Of a stretch of 64,000 bases of DNA, positions 1 to 8,630 are shown piece after piece. This DNA comes from Salininema proteolyticum (GTDB taxonomy: Bacteria > Actinomycetota > Actinomycetes > Mycobacteriales > Micromonosporaceae). Every line of letters begins with the position of its first letter. The first letter of the stretch is position 1. The notes under the pieces were generated by a model. The model had not been told where the DNA came from. It saw only the letters and a program-made list of their open reading frames with translations, and ran no database searches. The translations under genes and the position numbers were made by a program. The stretch lies in NCBI RefSeq assembly GCF_042685645.1, contig NZ_JBHUNX010000001.1, positions 1,054,001 through 1,118,000 on the forward strand, written 5' to 3'.

Positions 1-1
1 A

Positions 2-88
2 CCGGACCGGGTCGACGACCTCATCGGGCACCATGGCGGGCTGACGGACCTGGAGATGGTGGTTCCGTTGTGGTCGTACCGCGGATGA
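2..88 (+). CDS. C-terminal end of a truncated CDS, possibly alkaline-phosphatase superfamily
   Basis: An open frame runs in from the window edge and stops with TGA at 86-88, leaving 28 codons ending in PLWSYRG. The codons have the high third-position GC of real genes here. The pattern HHGGLTDLEMVVPL resembles the last helix-strand of alkaline-phosphatase/phosphodiesterase superfamily proteins, where an HGGL...E..VPL motif is common, but the fragment is too short to be sure. Its stop is followed at once by the AT-rich GH43 upstream region. Confidence 0.45.
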   Translation, partial: PDRVDDLIGHHGGLTDLEMVVPLWSYRG

Positions 89-158
89 GATGTTCAGAGA
101 TGTTGATTTATGTCGTTAAAAGTGAGAGACTGTCTTTTAATAATTCATAAATCAACAT
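87..158. promoter_or_regulatory. AT-rich control region with 13-bp inverted repeat upstream of the GH43 gene
   Basis: ATGTTGATTTATG at 100-112 is an exact reverse complement of CATAAATCAACAT at 146-158, with 33 bp between the arms. An 8-bp direct repeat GAGATGTT also occurs at 87-94 and 97-104, 10 bp apart. The stretch is strikingly AT-rich for this genome. Such spaced identical half-sites could bind a dimeric or looped repressor of the downstream arabinofuranosidase gene. It could alternatively be a terminator-like stem for the upstream gene, but the long loop argues against that. The regulator is unknown. Confidence 0.5.
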
Positions 159-229
159 TTCCGAACGTTGCTTTTCGGCCTCCGAGAGGCGGCGGATCCG
201 GAAGTGCCGAGCCCGAAGGAGCCACGCCC

Positions 230-1306
230 ATGGGTCTCAAACGGAGGACGACGATCATCGCAGCCGGTTCCCTGGCCGCTCTGGCCGCTGGAACAGCCCA
301 CGCGGCGCCGGGGAACGGGAAAGGGGATCCGCCGCCCCACGCCGGCCGCCCCGGCCGCGGACCCCGGTCCCTCGCCAACCCGCTCGTCACCCAGCGCGCC
401 GATCCGCACATAGTCGCACACGAGGACGGCTTCTACTACTTCACCGCCACCGTCCCCGAGTACGACCGGATCATCCTGCGCCGCAGCCGCACCATCTCCG
501 GCCTCGCCGGGGCTCGCGAGACGGTCATCTGGAACAGGCACTCCGAAGGCGAGATGGGGGCCCACATCTGGGCCCCGGAGTTGCACTACGTCGACGGCGC
601 CTGGTACATCCACTTCGCCGCCGGAGCCACCGACGACATCTGGCGCATCCGCATGTACGTGCTGCGCAACACGAACCCCAACCCCCTCGCGGGCACCTGG
701 GAGGAGCTCGGCCAGATCGTCACCCCGTGGGACAGCTTCTCCCTCGACGCGACCACCTTCGAGCACAACGGGACCCGATACCTCTGCTGGGCCCAGCACC
801 TGCCCGAACTGGACAACAACACCAGCCTCCTCCTGGCCCCCATGGACACTCCCTCCTCGATCGCGGACACCCCCATCGAGATCAGCCGTCCCGAACTGCC
901 CTGGGAGACCGTGCGCTACCAGGTCAACGAGGGAGCCTACGCCGTCCACCGCAACGGCCGCCTCTTCCTGACCTACTCCGCATCGGGAACCGGAGCCGAG
1001 TACTGCATGGGCCTCCTCACGGCCGACGAGGACGCCGACCTGATGGACCCCGTCTCCTGGCACAAGGCACAGGAGCCGGTCTTCGCCACCTCGGACGCCA
1101 ACGGGGTCTACGGGCCCGGGCACTCGTGCTTCACCGTGGACGAGGAAGGGCACGACGTGCTCGTGTACCACGCCCGCCAGTACCGGGAGATCGACGGCGA
1201 CCCGCTCAACGACCCCAACCGCCACACGCGCGTCCAGCGCTTCGGGTGGAACCAGGACGGCACGCCGGACTTCGGCGAACCGGTGCCCGACGGGCCTCTC
1301 GGGTGA
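230..1306 (+). CDS. Secreted GH43 exo-alpha-1,5-L-arabinofuranosidase
   Basis: A 358-residue secreted glycoside hydrolase predicted to release arabinose from arabinan or arabino-oligosaccharides outside the cell. The ATG at 230 is preceded by GAAGGA (215-220) and opens a signal peptide (MGLKRR, then a hydrophobic Ala/Leu core, cleavage near AHA-AP at residue 25). The mature part follows the GH43 five-bladed propeller, with the three expected carboxylates visible: D58 in RADPH, D173 in SLDAT and E234 in NEGAY. The text EYDRIILRR and GEMGAHIWAPE matches remembered Streptomyces Araf43A-type (subfamily 26) enzymes closely. The longer frame back to 110 crosses the AT-rich control region and is unlikely. 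Its last 101 bp overlap the opposing NAT gene. Confidence 0.88.
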   Translation: MGLKRRTTIIAAGSLAALAAGTAHAAPGNGKGDPPPHAGRPGRGPRSLANPLVTQRADPHIVAHEDGFYYFTATVPEYDRIILRRSRTISGLAGARETVIWNRHSEGEMGAHIWAPELHYVDGAWYIHFAAGATDDIWRIRMYVLRNTNPNPLAGTWEELGQIVTPWDSFSLDATTFEHNGTRYLCWAQHLPELDNNTSLLLAPMDTPSSIADTPIEISRPELPWETVRYQVNEGAYAVHRNGRLFLTYSASGTGAEYCMGLLTADEDADLMDPVSWHKAQEPVFATSDANGVYGPGHSCFTVDEEGHDVLVYHARQYREIDGDPLNDPNRHTRVQRFGWNQDGTPDFGEPVPDGPLG

Positions 1307-2225
1307 CTTCCGGGAGGGCCGAAGGAGGAGCGCACGTCCGCGTGCCCGGCATCGACTGCTCGGGTAACGACCGGGACGACTGTCCCTTCTCGGCCCTCCA
1401 CGCCTCGTGCTGCTCCGCCGCCCTGTCCCACAGGGCGGCGAGCCTCTCCCCGGACAACTCCAGGCCGAAACGGCCGCGCAGCTCCGCGGCGAAGTCGTCC
1501 CGGCTCTCGACGAGGCCCTGCCGCTTGCCCTCGCCGGCCCGGTAGACGGTCAACGTCCGCGCCCTCAGCATCTCGACACCCCGCGAGCCCGTCTTCATCA
1601 CCGCCAGCGTCTTGACGAACGGCGACTCAGGAGAGTCCTGCAGCTCGTGGAACTTCGGGAGAAAGTCGTCCAGGCCGCGCGGGTCGGTCGTGAAATCGAA
1701 CGTCTGGTCGGTCAGCCGCCGGTCGAGGCGGAACCGCCAGGCCCCGTCCTCCCGGGACAGGTGGTGGATCATCTGCCCCTGCAAGAGCGGGCCGTCCTCG
1801 ACGGGGAACGGGTCGCGGAACCCCGTGCCCAGCCCCGTGTCCGCCACGACGGTCCGGCCGCCGAAGCCCACCAGCAGCGGCATGTGGTTGAACCACTCCC
1901 CGTCGCCGTCGACGGCCCTGCCCACGGCCCCCTTGAGGTACTCCACCTCGAAGCCCATGGCCCGCAGCGCGGCCGCCAACAGAACGTTCTGTTCATAGCA
2001 GAAGCCGCCCTTCCGCTCGACCACCATCTTCCGGTGGACGCCCTCCACGTCCAGACGCAGGGGCACCCCCAGCTGGATGTCCACGTTCTCATAGGGGATC
2101 GAGTCCAACTGCGCGTGGTGGACCCGCTTGAGCCCCTCGGCCGTCGCGGGCACCGGCCCGTCCAGGCCGACGCGGTCGAGATACGTCCTCAGCTGTCCGT
2201 CGTCCATCGAAGCCATGGGAGTCAT
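1206..2225 (-). CDS. nat: Arylamine N-acetyltransferase with unusual C-terminal tail
   Basis: Transfers acetyl groups from acetyl-CoA to arylamines or hydrazines in the cytoplasm; relatives also make amide bonds in secondary metabolism. The catalytic triad is visible: C76 in GGFCYEQN, H114 in WFNHMP and D129 in VVADTG. The start ATG overlaps the stop of the MFS gene upstream (ATGA, 2222-2225), so translation is probably coupled. The family is usually about 270-285 residues. Here the frame runs to 339, with the last 55-60 residues an Arg/Pro-rich low-complexity stretch that enters the 3' end of the convergent GH43 gene. That tail is probably the result of a lost stop or frameshift. ATGs at 2216 and 2207 are alternative starts. 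Confidence 0.88.
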   Translation of the reverse strand: MTPMASMDDGQLRTYLDRVGLDGPVPATAEGLKRVHHAQLDSIPYENVDIQLGVPLRLDVEGVHRKMVVERKGGFCYEQNVLLAAALRAMGFEVEYLKGAVGRAVDGDGEWFNHMPLLVGFGGRTVVADTGLGTGFRDPFPVEDGPLLQGQMIHHLSREDGAWRFRLDRRLTDQTFDFTTDPRGLDDFLPKFHELQDSPESPFVKTLAVMKTGSRGVEMLRARTLTVYRAGEGKRQGLVESRDDFAAELRGRFGLELSGERLAALWDRAAEQHEAWRAEKGQSSRSLPEQSMPGTRTCAPPSALPEVTREARRAPVRRSPACRPGSTRSAGRACGGWGR

Positions 2226-3499
2226 CCTATCGTCGTCTTCGCTGCTTCCCCCTGCCGCTCAGCGCCTCTCCTCCGCAACGCGCGCACCAGCAGCGCCGCC
2301 GCCGGGAGCAGGAGCGCCGCGGCGGCCACCATGGCGGCCCGCAGGCTGCGCTCGCCGACGAGGCCGATCGCCGGACCGCCGGCCACCTGTCCCAGCGAGT
2401 CGAACGACTGCGCCGTCGAGAGGACCGTCGCGCGCGACTCGGGAGCGGAGTTCCGCATCGTCCACGCGGTCATGGCCGGAGACACGGCCGCCTTGGCCCC
2501 GCTGGACAGACAGTACACCGCCACCGCCACGAGGAAGCCCCCGGCGACGCCGAACACCGCGGCGCTCGCGGCGACGACCGCGGTGAGGACCAGCAGCGAG
2601 GGAACCGGGTCGGACCCCGGGCGCCCCAGGCGCCTGCGGACGATCTCCGTGGCGCCCAGCCCGGCGAGCGTCGCGGCGAACACGATGAGCGACAGCCACA
2701 CCGGGGCACTGAGCCCGGCGGTCTCGGGGAACTCGAACGACTCGGTCAGGTGGACCTGCGAGAGCCGGTCCCAGCCTTCGGAGTACAGCCCGAAGAAGAG
2801 GCTGACGGCGAAGACCAGCCCGATCAGGGGAGCGGTGCGGCGCAGAGACGCGGCGTTGCGGGCGGTCCGCCGGACGTCGCCGGGCACCGAGGCCCACAGC
2901 TCGCGGCCCGACACCCGGCCCCGGCGGGCGCGGAAACGCCCCTCGCGCATGGCGATCCCGGTGAGGACTCCCAGCAGGACGAAGAGCGCCCCGGCGACGT
3001 GGAACGGCAGCGGCGTCCAGAAGGCGGCGGTGACGCCGCTGAGCAGCGCCCCGGCCAGGGTGCCGAGCATGCCGAGCTGGGCGGCGCGCATGACCGCGTG
3101 GTCGAGCCTCTCGGGCGGGATCTCGTCGGCCGCCCACGCCTCCAGCGCCCCGCCCATGAAGGCGAATCCGGCGGCGCACAGGATCTGGGCGACGAGGATG
3201 GCGGCGAAGGCGGGGACGAGGCCCTCCACGGTGAACCCGACTCCCAGGACCAGGAGCCCGGCGGTGACGAACCGCTTGCGGCTCACCGTGTCGGCCAGGA
3301 GCCCGGTGGGCACGTGGACGAGGAAGAACGCCGCCTCCAGGACGGTCCCGACCAGGACCACCTGCAGCGGGCTCAAACCGGCGTCCTGCACGCGGTAGAG
3401 GACGATGGTCGTGTAGACGAGGCCGACGGCGAAGGCCGTGACGCCCTCGATCAGCAGGTACAGGGTGTAGGGGCTCAGGGCGCGGGGCGTACGGGTCAA
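2222..3499 (-). CDS. MFS transporter
   Basis: A 425-residue major facilitator superfamily protein with about 12 hydrophobic segments. The loop-2/3 signature is seen as GLLADTVSRKR near residues 66-76, after LSPLQVVLVGTVLEAAFFLVHVPTG-type helix 2 text, and a long basic central loop is rich in Arg near the midpoint. Start is TTG 3499, preceded by GGAG with a 5-base gap. The coupled N-acetyltransferase suggests a drug/arylamine detoxification or export pair, but the substrate cannot be read from the sequence. The 90-bp gap to the next gene upstream holds a GC-rich hairpin and no clear promoter. Confidence 0.85.
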   Translation of the reverse strand: MTRTPRALSPYTLYLLIEGVTAFAVGLVYTTIVLYRVQDAGLSPLQVVLVGTVLEAAFFLVHVPTGLLADTVSRKRFVTAGLLVLGVGFTVEGLVPAFAAILVAQILCAAGFAFMGGALEAWAADEIPPERLDHAVMRAAQLGMLGTLAGALLSGVTAAFWTPLPFHVAGALFVLLGVLTGIAMREGRFRARRGRVSGRELWASVPGDVRRTARNAASLRRTAPLIGLVFAVSLFFGLYSEGWDRLSQVHLTESFEFPETAGLSAPVWLSLIVFAATLAGLGATEIVRRRLGRPGSDPVPSLLVLTAVVAASAAVFGVAGGFLVAVAVYCLSSGAKAAVSPAMTAWTMRNSAPESRATVLSTAQSFDSLGQVAGGPAIGLVGERSLRAAMVAAAALLLPAAALLVRALRRRGAERQGEAAKTTIG

Positions 3500-3589
3500 G
3501 GAGGCTCCAGGGGCTGGTCGGTCCTGTCGGCGCGGGCGTTCGGCCCGCGGTCCCGAACATAGAGCCCCGTCAACCCCTCGCGCAAGCGG

Positions 3590-4459
3590 TTATCTCCGGG
3601 GCCGTACCCCGGAGAGGAGGTCGATGAGGATGTTCACCAGCTCGTCCGCGCGGTCGGTCGACCCCGCGGCCCCGTCGGGGACGCCGGGCAGGACCGCGTG
3701 CTGGGCGGTGTAGAAGACGACCGGAACTCCGATCCCCTCCTCCCGCAGGCTCCGCACCAGGGTCATCCCCGCGGTGTCCACCGGTTCCTCGGTCGTGCGG
3801 CGCAGGTCGGTGATGACCACGTCGTACACGAAGGCCTGCAGGTAGTCCAGGGCCTGGCGGGTGCTGCGGGCGGTGTGGACCGTCGCGCCCATCGAGTTGA
3901 GCAGCCGCATGAGCGAGTAGTTGTTCGTCGGGACGTCGTCGACCCAGAGGACGGACCGGCCCTTGAACGCGTCGGCGTTCTGGACCAGTCGGCGCGAGGT
4001 GCGAGTCAGGGAACGCGGAGTGAGCTTGGTGCGCTGTCGGGGCGCCGGCGTGGAGGGAGCGTCGCCGGAGGGCTCCCGCGCGTAGGACTTCGCGTCCATC
4101 CAGTCGATCTCCGCCGATCCCGACGGGGCGCCCGGTCCGTCCGGCCCGACGGGGGGATCGAGGTCGACGGTCGGTTTCTCTGCCCGCCCCTTCACGGCGC
4201 CGCCATGGGGCGCCTGCGGGGGAACGTCGGGCATCTCGGGCACGGCGGCGGTGCCGACGTGGAGGGACCCCTCGTGCTGCGCGTCCTCCAGCAGCTGCTG
4301 GGCGAACTCGACGTTGAGGAACGGCGTGCCCACCTTCTGGAGCCGGTGGGCCTGCGACTCCAGAATGCGTCGTGTCGTGAACAGGACGACGACGCCGAAG
4401 CCGATCCACAGCAGGGACGGCAGGATCTTGATGATCTCTATCCAGATCTTCTCAGACAC
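3590..4459 (-). CDS. Membrane-anchored receiver-domain protein
   Basis: A 289-residue protein of unusual architecture. It has one N-terminal transmembrane helix (residues 9-29), a Pro/Gly-rich disordered linker (about 60-165), then a CheY-like receiver domain (168-280). In the receiver, the acidic pair D174-D175 (VLWVDD) and the phospho-acceptor D218 (VVITDLR) are present and T251 fills the switch Ser/Thr position, but the conserved Lys near the fifth strand is not evident. GTG 4459 is chosen because AAGGAAAG lies just upstream; an ATG at 4477 is the alternative, and frames further upstream are shadows. No output domain is visible, so it may act by protein contact at the membrane. Function is not known. 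Confidence 0.75.
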   Translation of the reverse strand: MSEKIWIEIIKILPSLLWIGFGVVVLFTTRRILESQAHRLQKVGTPFLNVEFAQQLLEDAQHEGSLHVGTAAVPEMPDVPPQAPHGGAVKGRAEKPTVDLDPPVGPDGPGAPSGSAEIDWMDAKSYAREPSGDAPSTPAPRQRTKLTPRSLTRTSRRLVQNADAFKGRSVLWVDDVPTNNYSLMRLLNSMGATVHTARSTRQALDYLQAFVYDVVITDLRRTTEEPVDTAGMTLVRSLREEGIGVPVVFYTAQHAVLPGVPDGAAGSTDRADELVNILIDLLSGVRPRR

Positions 4460-4630
4460 GGTCTTTCCTTGGGGCATCCGGGAACCCGGCCACCTTAGCA
4501 GCACTCGGCCCCGATGGGAACCTCTGACGCGGCACGGTTGATAGCGATTTGCGGACCTCAATTCGGTCGAAAGAGCCCCCGCTCCGCTCCGACCCGAGGA
4601 ACGCCCACGACCGACAACGAACCCGCAACC

Positions 4631-4771
4631 GTGGTCTCCGGCGACAGCGGCCTGCCCTATGAGCGCCTGTGCACGAGCATGACCCCCGACCCGGACGGAG
4701 CCTACGACTCCGATCTCCGCGAGTGCGGCGGTACGGGCATGGAGGCGTGCCGGAACCCCGACGGCGAATAG
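4631..4771 (+). CDS. Possible small ORF of 46 residues
   Basis: From GTG 4631 to TAG 4771 the codons have very high third-position GC, unlike the in-frame sequence upstream of 4631 (open back to ATG 4514). This suggests coding capacity for a small acidic peptide containing three Cys (CTSM, ECGG, EACR). It ends 9 bp before the next gene. No ribosome-binding site is well placed and no family is recognised. It could also be the 3' remnant of a lost gene. Confidence 0.3.
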   Translation: MVSGDSGLPYERLCTSMTPDPDGAYDSDLRECGGTGMEACRNPDGE

Positions 4772-4780
4772 ACTGGCACC

Positions 4781-5323
4781 ATGAGCGAGAAGATGCCCAT
4801 GGCCGCCGAGAAGCTCTCCGCCGCGACCGGCAGGGACTGGGAGGGCTGGTTCGCCGTCCTGGACTCCTGGGGCGCCGCCGACCGGACCCACCCCGAGATC
4901 GCCGCCCACCTGGTCGAAGAGCACGGCGTCGACGGATGGTGGGCGCAGTCGGTGACGGTCGGCTACGAGAGGGCCCGGGGACGCCGCGCCACCGGCCAGC
5001 GCGCCGACGGCACGTTCACCGCGAGCGCCTCCAAGACCGTCCGCGCCGACCCCGCGGCCGTCTACCGCCTCCTCACCGACCCGGCCTTCACACCCGAGGT
5101 GGAGGACGGCGTGCCCGCCGAGCGCGGCACCTCCACCCAGGACAAGGCCGTCCGGTTCCGCGGCCCGCACGGCGAGCGCCTCGAGGTCCGCCTCACCGCC
5201 AAGGAAGGGGGACGCACCGTCGCCGCCTTCCAGGGCAGCGGCCTGGCCGGGCCCGAACAGCGCGACGCGGTCAAAGAGGCCTGGAAGCGCGTCCTCGGTG
5301 AGATCGCCGAACGGGCCGAGTGA
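4781..5323 (+). CDS. DUF4287/SRPBCC two-domain protein
   Basis: A 180-residue cytoplasmic protein. Residues 1-60 match the DUF4287-type helical module (TGRDWEGWFAVLDSW, HLVEEHGVDGWWAQS, VGYERARG) found in many actinobacteria. Residues 70-180 look like a small SRPBCC/AHSA1-like fold (FTASASKTVRADPAAVYRLLTDP), a hydrophobic ligand-binding fold. The exact role is unknown. ATG 4781 is the likely start, with ATG 4793 as alternative and no clear ribosome-binding site. It ends 46 bp before dinB. Confidence 0.75.
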   Translation: MSEKMPMAAEKLSAATGRDWEGWFAVLDSWGAADRTHPEIAAHLVEEHGVDGWWAQSVTVGYERARGRRATGQRADGTFTASASKTVRADPAAVYRLLTDPAFTPEVEDGVPAERGTSTQDKAVRFRGPHGERLEVRLTAKEGGRTVAAFQGSGLAGPEQRDAVKEAWKRVLGEIAERAE

Positions 5324-5369
5324 CCCGCGGCCCCGCCCCGATGTCGGCCTCCGCGGCTAAAGTGGCACC

Positions 5370-6614
5370 GTGACCACCTACATCGGGCCCGACCTGAGCG
5401 ACGAGGGGCTGACCGTCCTCCACGTCGACATGGACGCGTTCTTCGCGTCCGTGGAGCAGGCGCGCCACCCCGAGCTGCGCGGCCGGCCCGTCATCGTCTG
5501 CGGGACGGGGCCCCGGGGCGTCGTCTCGGCCGCCTCCTACGAGGCCAGGAAGTACGGCGTCCGCTCCGCGATGCCCACGGCCGTCGCCCGCCGGCGCTGC
5601 CCCGAAGGCGTGTTCATGAAGCCCACCGCCTCCTACCGCGAGGTGTCCCGCGCGATCATGGCGATCTTCGCCGACTACACGCCCCAGGTGCAGCCGCTCT
5701 CGGTCGACGAGGCCTTCCTCGACGTCTCCGGCGCCCGCCGCCTGATCGGCTCGCCCACCTTCATCGCCCGGGAGATCCGCCGCCGCGTCCGCGAGGACCA
5801 CGGATTGACCTGCACCGTCGGCGTGGCCTCCACTCCGTTCATGGCCAAGCTCGCCTCCGAGCACGCCAAACCCGACGGCCTCGGCGTCGTCCCCGCACGG
5901 ACCGAACTGGAGTTCCTCCACCGCCTGCCGCTGCGCGCCGTCTGGGGCATCGGGGAGAAGACCGCCGAGAAGCTGCGCCGGCTCGGACTGCGGACGGTCG
6001 GCGACATCGCCGCCATGCGGCCCGACCGGCTGCGCGCCGCCGTCGGCCAGGCCTCCGCCGACCACCTGCACGCCCTGGCCCACAACCGCGACGACCGCGT
6101 CGTCTCCGCCGAGCGCGTGGAGAAGTCCATTAGCCACGAGCACACCTTCGGCCACGACGCCGACGGGGAGAAGCGCTGGGGCCCCGTGCTCCTCGAGATG
6201 TCCCGCAAAGTGGCCAGCAGGGCCCGCAAGGCCGGGTACCTCGGGAGGGGAGTGACGGTGAAGATCCGCTACGGGGACTTCACGACCCTGACGCGATCGC
6301 GGACCCTCTCGGCGGCCACCGACGTGGGGCAGGAGGTCTACGAGTCCGCCCTGGCCCTGGCCCGGGCCAATGTCACCGGACCCGTCCGGCTCATCGGAGT
6401 GCGGCTGGACCACTTGCAGGACGCCGGGACCACCGGTCGCCAGACCCTCCTGGGCGAACCGGAGCACGGCTGGCGTGACATAGAGGAGACCATGGACGCG
6501 GCCGTCGGCAGATGGGGCAAGGGCGCCATCACCGCCGCCAGCCGAATCCGCCGCTCGGCGGAGCCCGCCGAGGATCCCGAGCAGGCCGGCCGCAACCTGC
6601 CCGGGATGAGCTAG
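5370..6614 (+). CDS. dinB: DNA polymerase IV (Y-family translesion polymerase)
   Basis: A 414-residue error-prone DNA polymerase that bypasses lesions. The catalytic signatures are visible: HVDMDAFFASVE (metal ligand D20), the YEARKYGVRSAMP finger motif (about 57-69) and SVDEAFLDV with D113/E114. A helix-hairpin-helix thumb (WGIGEKTAEKLRRLGL) and the little-finger domain follow. It starts at GTG 5370. No LexA-type box was recognised upstream. The final 60 residues are Arg/Ala-rich, and no beta-clamp binding peptide was identified with confidence. Confidence 0.92.
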   Translation: MTTYIGPDLSDEGLTVLHVDMDAFFASVEQARHPELRGRPVIVCGTGPRGVVSAASYEARKYGVRSAMPTAVARRRCPEGVFMKPTASYREVSRAIMAIFADYTPQVQPLSVDEAFLDVSGARRLIGSPTFIAREIRRRVREDHGLTCTVGVASTPFMAKLASEHAKPDGLGVVPARTELEFLHRLPLRAVWGIGEKTAEKLRRLGLRTVGDIAAMRPDRLRAAVGQASADHLHALAHNRDDRVVSAERVEKSISHEHTFGHDADGEKRWGPVLLEMSRKVASRARKAGYLGRGVTVKIRYGDFTTLTRSRTLSAATDVGQEVYESALALARANVTGPVRLIGVRLDHLQDAGTTGRQTLLGEPEHGWRDIEETMDAAVGRWGKGAITAASRIRRSAEPAEDPEQAGRNLPGMS

Positions 6615-6820
6615 CAGGGTCGGCCACGGACCCAGACGGCACACCCCCGGCGCGGCGCGGACACGTGAGCGGAGCCGGCGGGTTCCGACGCGGTCCCACC
6701 GTCGGACGCGGGCGACCGTCCGGCCGCGTCCGTCCCGCGAGACCCCGTACGCGCCTCGGCGTACGACGACCACGTCACGAAACCGATGCCGTCCGCACCG
6801 CCCGCCTCTACCGTGGAGCA

Positions 6821-7954
6821 GTGACCCCGACCGAGAGGAAGCGCCTCAGGCGCCACGATCCGCGCGCGGCGCTCTACGGCGACGCGGCGCTGGCCGCCGT
6901 CCTCGCCGTCGTCAGCTGCGTCGGCACCCTCGCCGCGCGCGACGGCACCCTGCGCTGGACGACCCTCGCCCTCCTCACCGCCTCCTCCGCGGCCCTCGCC
7001 CTCCACCGGCGCCACCCCATGGCCGCCACCCTCACCGTCATCGTGCTGGCCTGCGTCTACATCCTCGGCGGCCACCCGCTCGGACCGAACTTCCTCCTCC
7101 CCGCCGTCGCCCTCTACTCCTATGCCTTCCATGCCGGGACCAGGCGCGCCGCCCTCGTCCTGACGCTTTCCACTGCCGCCCTAGTCGTCAGCCTCGACCT
7201 GTCCGAGGACGGCATCGCCAGCCTCGCCTGGACCGCCGTCTTCCTGCTGATACTCGTCATCCTGCCGCTCTTCTCCGCACGCCTCCGCCGCTCCGGGGCC
7301 GAGGCGCGGGAGCACGCCCGCGCGGTCGAACGCGAGAACCAGCGCACGGTCGAGCGCGTCGCCATAGCCCGCGACATCCACGACGCCGTCGGCCACTCCC
7401 TCGCCGTGGTCAATATGAACGCCCAGGTCGCACTGCACCAGATCGACTCGCCCGGATCCGACCCCCGCGAACACCTCACCGCCATCCGCGACGCCTCGGC
7501 CCGGGCGCTGGCCGACCTGCGCCAGACGGTCGCCCTCCTGCGCCAGGGCGCCGACCCCGGCGGTCCCGACGTCCGTACCCTGTCGGACCTGCCCGAACTC
7601 CTGGCCGACATCGAACGGGCCGGAGTCCGCGTCGACTACCGCGCGCCCGACGGGGCCGACACCCTGCCCACCGCCACGACCACCACGGCCTACCGGGTCG
7701 TCCAGGAATCCCTGACCAACGCACTGCGCCACTCCTCGGCCCGGGAAGTCGCCGTGCACCTCTCGGTCGGCCCCGACCTCGAGGTCGAAGTCTCCGACCC
7801 CGGTCCCGCCAAAGGCAACGCCGCCGGCGGCGGGCGCGGCATCGCGGGGATGCGCGCCCGCGTGGAATCCCTGGGCGGTACGTTGTCGGCCGGACCGGCC
7901 GGCGAGGGCTTCCGCGTCCGCGCCGCCATCCCGACCGAGGAGACCCGACCGTGA
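6821..7954 (+). CDS. NarL-family sensor histidine kinase
   Basis: A 377-residue two-component sensor. The N-terminal half (about 20-155) holds 4-6 hydrophobic segments with little extracellular loop, so it probably senses membrane state. The HisKA_3 dimerisation helix carries H187 in ARDIHDAVGHS, and the HATPase domain has the N-box VVQESLTNALRHS and GGRGIAGMRARV. GTG 6821 is chosen because the upstream frame (back to 6512) overlaps dinB and looks non-coding. Only a weak GGAG lies 2 bases before it, so a leaderless start is possible. The stop overlaps the next start (GTGA), coupling kinase and regulator. Confidence 0.88.
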   Translation: MTPTERKRLRRHDPRAALYGDAALAAVLAVVSCVGTLAARDGTLRWTTLALLTASSAALALHRRHPMAATLTVIVLACVYILGGHPLGPNFLLPAVALYSYAFHAGTRRAALVLTLSTAALVVSLDLSEDGIASLAWTAVFLLILVILPLFSARLRRSGAEAREHARAVERENQRTVERVAIARDIHDAVGHSLAVVNMNAQVALHQIDSPGSDPREHLTAIRDASARALADLRQTVALLRQGADPGGPDVRTLSDLPELLADIERAGVRVDYRAPDGADTLPTATTTTAYRVVQESLTNALRHSSAREVAVHLSVGPDLEVEVSDPGPAKGNAAGGGRGIAGMRARVESLGGTLSAGPAGEGFRVRAAIPTEETRP

Positions 7955-8619
7955 AGACCACCGTGGTCCTGGCCGACGACCAGAGCCTGATCCGCATGGC
8001 GCTGCGCACCCTCATCGCCGGCGAGGACGACCTGGAACTCAGCGCCGAGGCCGCCGACGGCGAGGAGGCTTGGGACGCCGTCCGGCACCACCGGCCCGAC
8101 GTCGCCCTCCTCGACGTCCGGATGCCCGGCCCCGACGGACTGGAGGTCCTGCGCCGCATCGCGGCCGACCCCGGCCTCGCCGCCACGCGCGTGGTCATGA
8201 TGACCACCTTCGACGTCGACGACTACGTCTTCGAGTCGCTCCGCCGCGGCGCCGCCGGGTTCGTCATGAAGGACTCCGCCCCCGAAGACCTCCTCCGCGC
8301 TGTCCGACTGGCCGCCGCGGGCGACTCCCTGCTGTCGCCCAGCGTGGCCAGGAAGCTGATCGACGCCTACGCCGAGGGGCACCGCACGCGCCCCTCCCGC
8401 CCCCACCCCGGGATCGACACCCTGACCGGCCGCGAGACCGAGATCCTCCGCTGGGTCGCCACCGGCCTGGCCAACGACGAGATCGGCGCGCGCCTGCACA
8501 TCAGCCCCGCGACCGTCCGCACCCACGTCGGGAGGATCCTCACCAAGCTCTCCGCCCGCGACCGCGCCGCCCTGGTCGCCATCGCCTACCGGTCGGGCCT
8601 GGACATACCCCCGGCCTGA
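7951..8619 (+). CDS. NarL/LuxR-family response regulator
   Basis: A 222-residue transcription regulator and partner of the kinase just upstream, with which it shares a 4-bp GTGA overlap. Its receiver domain (1-120) has the acidic pair D9/D10, phospho-acceptor D55 in LLDVRMPGPDG, and Lys in VMKDSAPEDLL. The C-terminal LuxR helix-turn-helix is LTGRETEILRWVATGLANDEIGARLHISPATVRTHVG-like text at about 153-190. The MMPL gene that begins 171 bp downstream is a plausible target. Confidence 0.92.
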   Translation: MKTTVVLADDQSLIRMALRTLIAGEDDLELSAEAADGEEAWDAVRHHRPDVALLDVRMPGPDGLEVLRRIAADPGLAATRVVMMTTFDVDDYVFESLRRGAAGFVMKDSAPEDLLRAVRLAAAGDSLLSPSVARKLIDAYAEGHRTRPSRPHPGIDTLTGRETEILRWVATGLANDEIGARLHISPATVRTHVGRILTKLSARDRAALVAIAYRSGLDIPPA

Positions 8620-8630
8620 CGGGTCCCCTG

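Noticed and set aside
1407..3398. 663-residue plus-strand frame opposite NAT and MFS
   Set aside because: It crosses two genes with clear catalytic and membrane features on the other strand.
5271..6773. 500-residue minus-strand frame opposite dinB
   Set aside because: Shadow of DNA polymerase IV.
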